Origin: Trichobilharzia regenti
Lineage: Eukaryota > Platyhelminthes > Trematoda > Strigeidida > Schistosomatidae
NCBI GenBank assembly: GCA_944472135.2
Contig: OX235270.1
Coordinates: 71,371,168 to 71,435,167, forward strand
DNA: 64,000 bases
Direction: 5' to 3'
Position numbers and translations under genes: made by a program. Under the pieces are notes generated by a model that worked only from the letters and a program-made list of their open reading frames with translations, ran no database searches and was not told the DNA's origin. This document shows, piece by piece, positions 59,319-64,000 of this stretch; positions within the stretch are counted from its first letter, which is position 1; the number at the start of each line of letters is the position of its first letter.

Positions 59319-60320
59319 CGACATTTATGTCACTGAAAGTATTCGATGTAAACCAGCTAACCAACTAACTAGTGTATAACAGTTAATTACGTGTGGAATG
59401 GCCCAAGCAATGCTATATTTGGCTTCCGAGGATTCAGCGTGTGCCAAGGACTTCATTGAGTTCATTGAAATGGAAACTGAGTATGCGAAACTTTTAACAG
59501 AATGGTTGTAAACAGCTGAGTCAATGATGACTGATCTAGCTAGTATAAGGGCAGAAATAGCTGTTTATGTGCATGTTCAACGGTGCATGCTCTTTTTATT
59601 CAAGCCGGAATATTCGCAATCGGACGGGATGTGAAGAATGTCATATTTCCATATTCATTCATTTTTACCCCATCTTAACTACCGAAATATTTCTGTCTCA
59701 CCTACTCGATCAACTTTCACCACACTGAATTCATTCCCCTAACCATCTGACTCACCAACGTAGAACTCTGCAAAAAAATCCATTACATTGGGCTGTCATA
59801 CTTCAGAAAAACATAAACACCACTATCAAAGCGAGAATTAATACAGATTGAATTGCGTCACCTTACTTGGGTGTTACTGCAAAGAATTCACCAAAAAGTG
59901 TCTTGGCTATTCGTATGACTCGTGATGCATCGAACAAGGTGAAACGTGGAGAACTATATATTGAATTCTGTTTGCGAACAGATTACATATTCTACAATTA
60001 GCCGAATTCTATATGACGGACTGAGATTGTCCAACATTATTCTCTGCAAACACACGCCGATCACACTTGAATCAACTCAGTTGGAGTCAGTTCCTTCACT
60101 CTATCAACGTCAAGCGAAGTAGGGTAGGCAGAAGGCAGGAACATTCAATTTCCATTCATTTATTTATATAAATATGTATTCTGAACGAAAAGTCACAGTA
60201 TTTATTTGAAAAGATGAAAAGGAACATTGATGAATGAATTACAAATACAGTTTATTCGATAGATAATTGTGCAGAGAATAGGCGAAATGTCACCCCACTA
60301 CGTGTTCCGATTTCTTCATC

Positions 60321-60925
60321 TTAACCTCCTTTCTTTCTTAGTACTAACATTATTTTAGGCGCTCCCGGTTGTACTTCTTGAGATCTTATTTCTTCATGTA
60401 TCTAAGGAGAGAGAGAGAGAGAGAAAGATTAGTGTTGTAAAATGGAAGAATTAGTTAGAATTACTGTAGGCGTGTTGCTAATATGGAGGAGAACTTAACT
60501 TACGCAGGAGAAAAGCATGATTCGTCTAATTGGGAATAGTCAGGACTGGCACATCAAATAATTCCAAGAACTAATGCTCACTTACCTACAACAGAATTAC
60601 TTTAGACCACAGAACTAGGATGTGACATTAGAGTCATTGATAGGAAACCTAAGATTGATAGCCAGCTCAATCTCAAAATCGTCACACATTCACATTCACA
60701 CGATTCACAATCATAAAATAAGGCAAGTATTACAAGTGATCATTTTTATCTTACCGAATATGGATGATCGTCTTCCCGCTGAACAGTACCAATCATTCTC
60801 TCCAGTCCTTCTCGTTGATTCTCAGCTGAATTTGGTTGTTCGTGAAGACTACTCGTCACAGGTGTCTCCGATTTATACGGGAATCGACGTATGGGCGTTG
60901 GATTCGAACCAGCTCCATTCAAACA
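60321..60925 (-). CDS. Candidate spliced host gene, copy B (last two exons)
   Basis: Exon 60925-60755 (171 bp) and last exon 60401-60321, in the same phase as copy A. The 171-bp exon differs from A at eight sites, four of them changing residues. In the last exon an extra G (CCGGGAG against CCGGAG in A) shifts the frame: after the shared HEEIRSQEVQP, B ends GAPKIMLVLRKKGG, while A ends ERLT. The acceptor keeps its CT-repeat tract and AATAAA follows at 60256-60251. The upstream 105-bp exon is in the tandem array. Function unknown. Confidence 0.55.
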
Positions 60926-62012
60926 CTATCATCAAAGTGACATAATGAAATATCAAAAGAAATACTACAGTTATATACTTGAATTGAAGTGATAAATAGA
61001 TAAGCCAAATATTTAACTAATTAGTGAATTATCTCATACATTTTCCACAATATTTTTCCGTGAGCATGATTTTCGCTATGAGTGTGCCACATGAGTTATT
61101 TCGAAAGTGGACCAAGTTACTCGTGCAAACGTTCAGTCGAACGATTGCATGATCGAGTGGCAGAATGTTGGGAATAATAAGGAGTCATAGTAGTAATGGT
61201 AGTAGTGAATCAGTGAACAAGTTAGCGTACAATTTGACAACTCATACTTCGGATTCCTGAGTTCCGAGTAATATTTCCATGCAGATTGTCTGTCACACAG
61301 ACTCGCCATAAATTAATCAAATCAATTCTCACCGTTGACACCATTCTCATTGAGATTTCAATGCAGTCTTGATAAAAATGCATACGCACTGCCCACACAA
61401 ACACACAAAGCTCATTTTGGAATTAATTGGTGTAGGATACACACTGCGTTAAAAGTGTCCTACTGATATCTCAAACACTATTCAATGGGTAAATGTCTCT
61501 GTTAACACGAACAAAAGAACAGACACACCAATTGTCATGTTCGCGAATATTTTCAATCATAAATGCTGGAGAAAACAACGAGAAGGTCACCTATGTATGG
61601 TGATCCAGTAGTTGTACGGAACCGGTCAACTACCTCTACTCCACTCCATGTCAGAGATATACAATCGTCTTAGTGGATAGTATACGCCGAACGGGGTATC
61701 ATCATATCAATTCGGCTCGTCAAAACACACAGATGGGTGAAATTTGAGTATATTGTATTGACACTGCTGGTGACCGCCTAAAATACGTCTCCTTCAGTAG
61801 CAAGAGTCATCGTGATACATTAAATCTAAGTGAAATTAGAAAATGTCTCATCAACGATCAACAACTGTTGATTACGACCTCCTTAGTTCACACAAAATAC
61901 TCATGGAATAGTCACTACACTATTTTGGAATGCAAGTGTATACAGAGTGAGAGGGGCACTGAATTAAAACATGCCTACTTCATGAAAATACAGGTGAGAA
62001 AGAATGACTTAC

Positions 62013-62117
62013 CGAATCCCATGATATACGTCTTGCGATTCCACCAAGTGTATAATATTCACTGGGAAGCTTGTTTTGACTCCCCCAATTCGACCATGGT
62101 GAGTTCGGAGGAGCCGC
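62013..62117 (-). CDS. 105-bp exon, array unit 1
   Basis: Exon of the candidate gene: acceptor CCTTCCATTTAG and donor GTAAGT both intact. In phase 0 it reads 35 residues including NSPWSNWGSQNK and SEYYTLGGIARR. Another phase is also open, so the choice rests on agreement with the downstream exons. Confidence 0.5.
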
Positions 62118-62720
62118 CTAAATGGAAGGTGTAGAAGATAGAGGTAGGTGAAACACGAATATTCGATTCATTCAAGTCATCTTCTATAACAGCGAAATTT
62201 GTGTCGATTCGGTACAAGAAATGTTCACATTATTGAGACTATAGTGACCTCGCGAAATTCCAGTCGCTTGGCCGAAACAAAAGGACTGTAAAAACTGCAA
62301 TAACTGGTGATTTATGAAACATAAAATGGACAGTATATAAAGAAACAAAGTGAAATCTATTAACGTACTGGCGTTGGATATTCTCCATCGTGGTTGAGAT
62401 TTGGTAGGCTATAATAAATTTGGCTCGTCAAAACACACAGATGGGTGAAATTTGAGTATATTGTATTGACACTGCTGGTGACCGCCTAAAATACGTCTCC
62501 TTCAGTAGCAAGAGTCATCGTGATACATTAAATCTAAGTGAAATTAGAAAATGTCTCATCAACGATCAACAACTGTTGATTACGACCTCCTTAGTTCACA
62601 CAAAATACTCATGGAATAGTCACTACACTATTTTGGAATGCAAGTGTATACAGAGTGAGAGGGGCACTGAATTAAAACATGCCTACTTCATGAAAATACA
62701 GGTGAGAAAGAATGACTTAC

Positions 62721-62825
62721 CGAATCCCATGATATACGTCTTGCGATTCCACCAAGTGTATAATATTCACTGGGAAGCTTGTTTTGACTCCCCCAATTCG
62801 ACCATGGTGAGTTCGGAGGAGCCGC
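62721..62825 (-). CDS. 105-bp exon, array unit 2
   Basis: Identical to unit 1 with both splice sites intact. Being 35 whole codons, an extra copy would add residues without changing the frame. Confidence 0.5.
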
Positions 62826-63428
62826 CTAAATGGAAGGTGTAGAAGATAGAGGTAGGTGAAACACGAATATTCGATTCATTCAAGTCATCTTCTATAACAG
62901 CGAAATTTGTGTCGATTCGGTACAAGAAATGTTCACATTATTGAGACTATAGTGACCTCGCGAAATTCCAGTCGCTTGGCCGAAACAAAAGGACTGTAAA
63001 AACTGCAATAACTGGTGATTTATGAAACATAAAATGGACAGTATATAAAGAAACAAAGTGAAATCTATTAACGTACTGGCGTTGGATATTCTCCATCGTG
63101 GTTGAGATTTGGTAGGCTATAATAAATTTGGCTCGTCAAAACACACAGATGGGTGAAATTTGAGTATATTGTATTGACACTGCTGGTGACCGCCTAAAAT
63201 ACGTCTCCTTCAGTAGCAAGAGTCATCGTGATACATTAAATCTAAGTGAAATTAGAAAATGTCTCATCAACGATCAACAACTGTTGATTACGACCTCCTT
63301 AGTTCACACAAAATACTCATGGAATAGTCACTACACTATTTTGGAATGCAAGTGCATACAGAGTGAGAGGGGCACTGAATTAAAACATGCCTACTTCATG
63401 AAAATACAGGTGAGAAAGAATGACTTAC

Positions 63429-63533
63429 CGAATCCCATGATATACGTCTTGCGATTCCACCAAGTGTATAATATTCACTGGGAAGCTTGTTTTGACTCCC
63501 CCAATTCGACCATGGTGAGTTCGGAGGAGCCGC
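63429..63533 (-). CDS. 105-bp exon, array unit 3
   Basis: Identical to units 1 and 2 and to copy A (17968-18072), splice sites intact. It is the unit closest to the upstream part of the gene. Confidence 0.5.
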
Positions 63534-64000
63534 CTAAATGGAAGGTGTAGAAGATAGAGGTAGGTGAAACACGAATATTCGATTCATTCAAGTCATCTTC
63601 TATAACAGCGAAATTTGTGTCGATTCGGTACAAGAAATGTTCACATTATTGAGACTATAGTGACCTCGCGAAATTCCAGTCGCTTGGCCGAAACAAAAGG
63701 ACTGTAAAAACTGCAATAACTGGTGATTTATGAAACATAAAATGGACAGTATATAAAGAAACAAAGTGAAATCTATTAACGTACTGGCCTTGGATATTCG
63801 CCATCGTGGTTGAGATTTGGTAGGCTATAATTAAATCGAGCTCGTAACAATGACATCCCTCAGTCACAATGACACTGGATTGTGAATTTCCAAAATGACA
63901 AATTCTTGTCAATAATCCAAATGAATCAATTTGAAAATGTAATTTACTTATGTAATGTGCCTGTGATCTGTAATGATTATGCAACACAGTTTTTTATTGG

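Larger units (their letters stand above)
61714..63837. repeat. 708-bp tandem array, three units, each with a 105-bp exon
   Basis: Units start at 61714, 62422 and 63130 with GGCTCGTCAAAACACACAG, exactly 708 bases apart. Copy A has one unit (about 17656-18370). The junctions TAATAAATTTGGCTCGTC arise where the unit end (…AATCGAGCTCGTAAC in A) meets the unit start (AATTCGGCTCGTC), sharing GCTCGT, consistent with microhomology-mediated or unequal exchange. Units 1 and 2 share GCGTTGGATATTCTCC at their ends; unit 3 has the A-like GCCTTGGATATTCGCC. Confidence 0.95.
49804..64000. repeat. Direct segmental duplication, copy B
   Basis: Collinear with copy A and still matching when the window ends, so its right boundary is unseen. 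It begins inside a PLE endonuclease frame, as A does. Unlike A it sits downstream of proper PLE reverse-transcriptase-thumb sequence, so the B junction looks like the parental arrangement. B has lost about 200 bases relative to A near 60000 (A 15752-15948) and carries two private tandem amplifications. Confidence 0.95.

Overview
The window looks like nuclear DNA of a blood fluke (Schistosoma or a close digenean relative). It is AT-rich, has no operons or bacterial signals, and is filled with RTE-like and CR1-like LINEs, Penelope-like elements (PLEs), and tRNA-derived SINEs, one family of which carries a type I hammerhead ribozyme as known for the schistosome Sm-alpha SINEs. Splice-site-bounded exons are also visible. 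The genus is inferred from the repeats; the species cannot be fixed from the sequence alone. No rRNA, true tRNA gene, CRISPR array or replication origin was seen.

Large-scale layout. (1) An inverted repeat: bases 1-7240 recur reverse-complemented at 40275-46318, nearly identical apart from one arm-specific block (5312-6834 left, 40681-41011 right). The left arm runs off the window edge. (2) A direct duplication: copy A (7655-18540) and copy B (49804-64000, running off the right edge). Inside B there is a 2.24-kb tandem duplication (54998-59318) and a three-unit 708-bp tandem array (61714-63837), both single-copy in A. (3) Between the arms lies 18.5-39 kb of mostly transposon sequence: a small local duplication, a nearly intact RTE-like LINE (24.4-28.5 kb), a truncated two-ORF CR1-like LINE (30.9-33.3 kb), a decayed second RTE-like LINE (35.7-38.8 kb) and the 5' part of a PLE (39.0-40.2 kb). 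PLE pieces lie at or beside the inner ends of the inverted repeat and at the left ends of both direct copies.

Host-gene content is sparse. The best candidate is an unrecognised spliced gene on the minus strand in both A (terminal exons 18072-16294) and B (60925-60321 and upstream). Its exons have good splice sites, share one reading frame, and are followed by an AATAAA. The 708-bp array in B triplicates its 105-bp, frame-preserving exon. A frameshifted exon resembling the Polycomb WD40 protein EED lies at 48435-48712. Coding-like but broken exons occur in the inverted-repeat arms (3644-4675 and its mirror) and in the 2.24-kb tandem units of B.

The paralogous blocks record the order of events. 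A has a LINE insertion with target-site duplication where B keeps the empty site. A keeps an intact hammerhead core where B has lost it. A has lost about 1.2 kb of coding-like sequence that B retains twice. Together this suggests an ampliconic, repeatedly rearranged locus such as those found in sex-limited or heterochromatic regions; that placement is inference.
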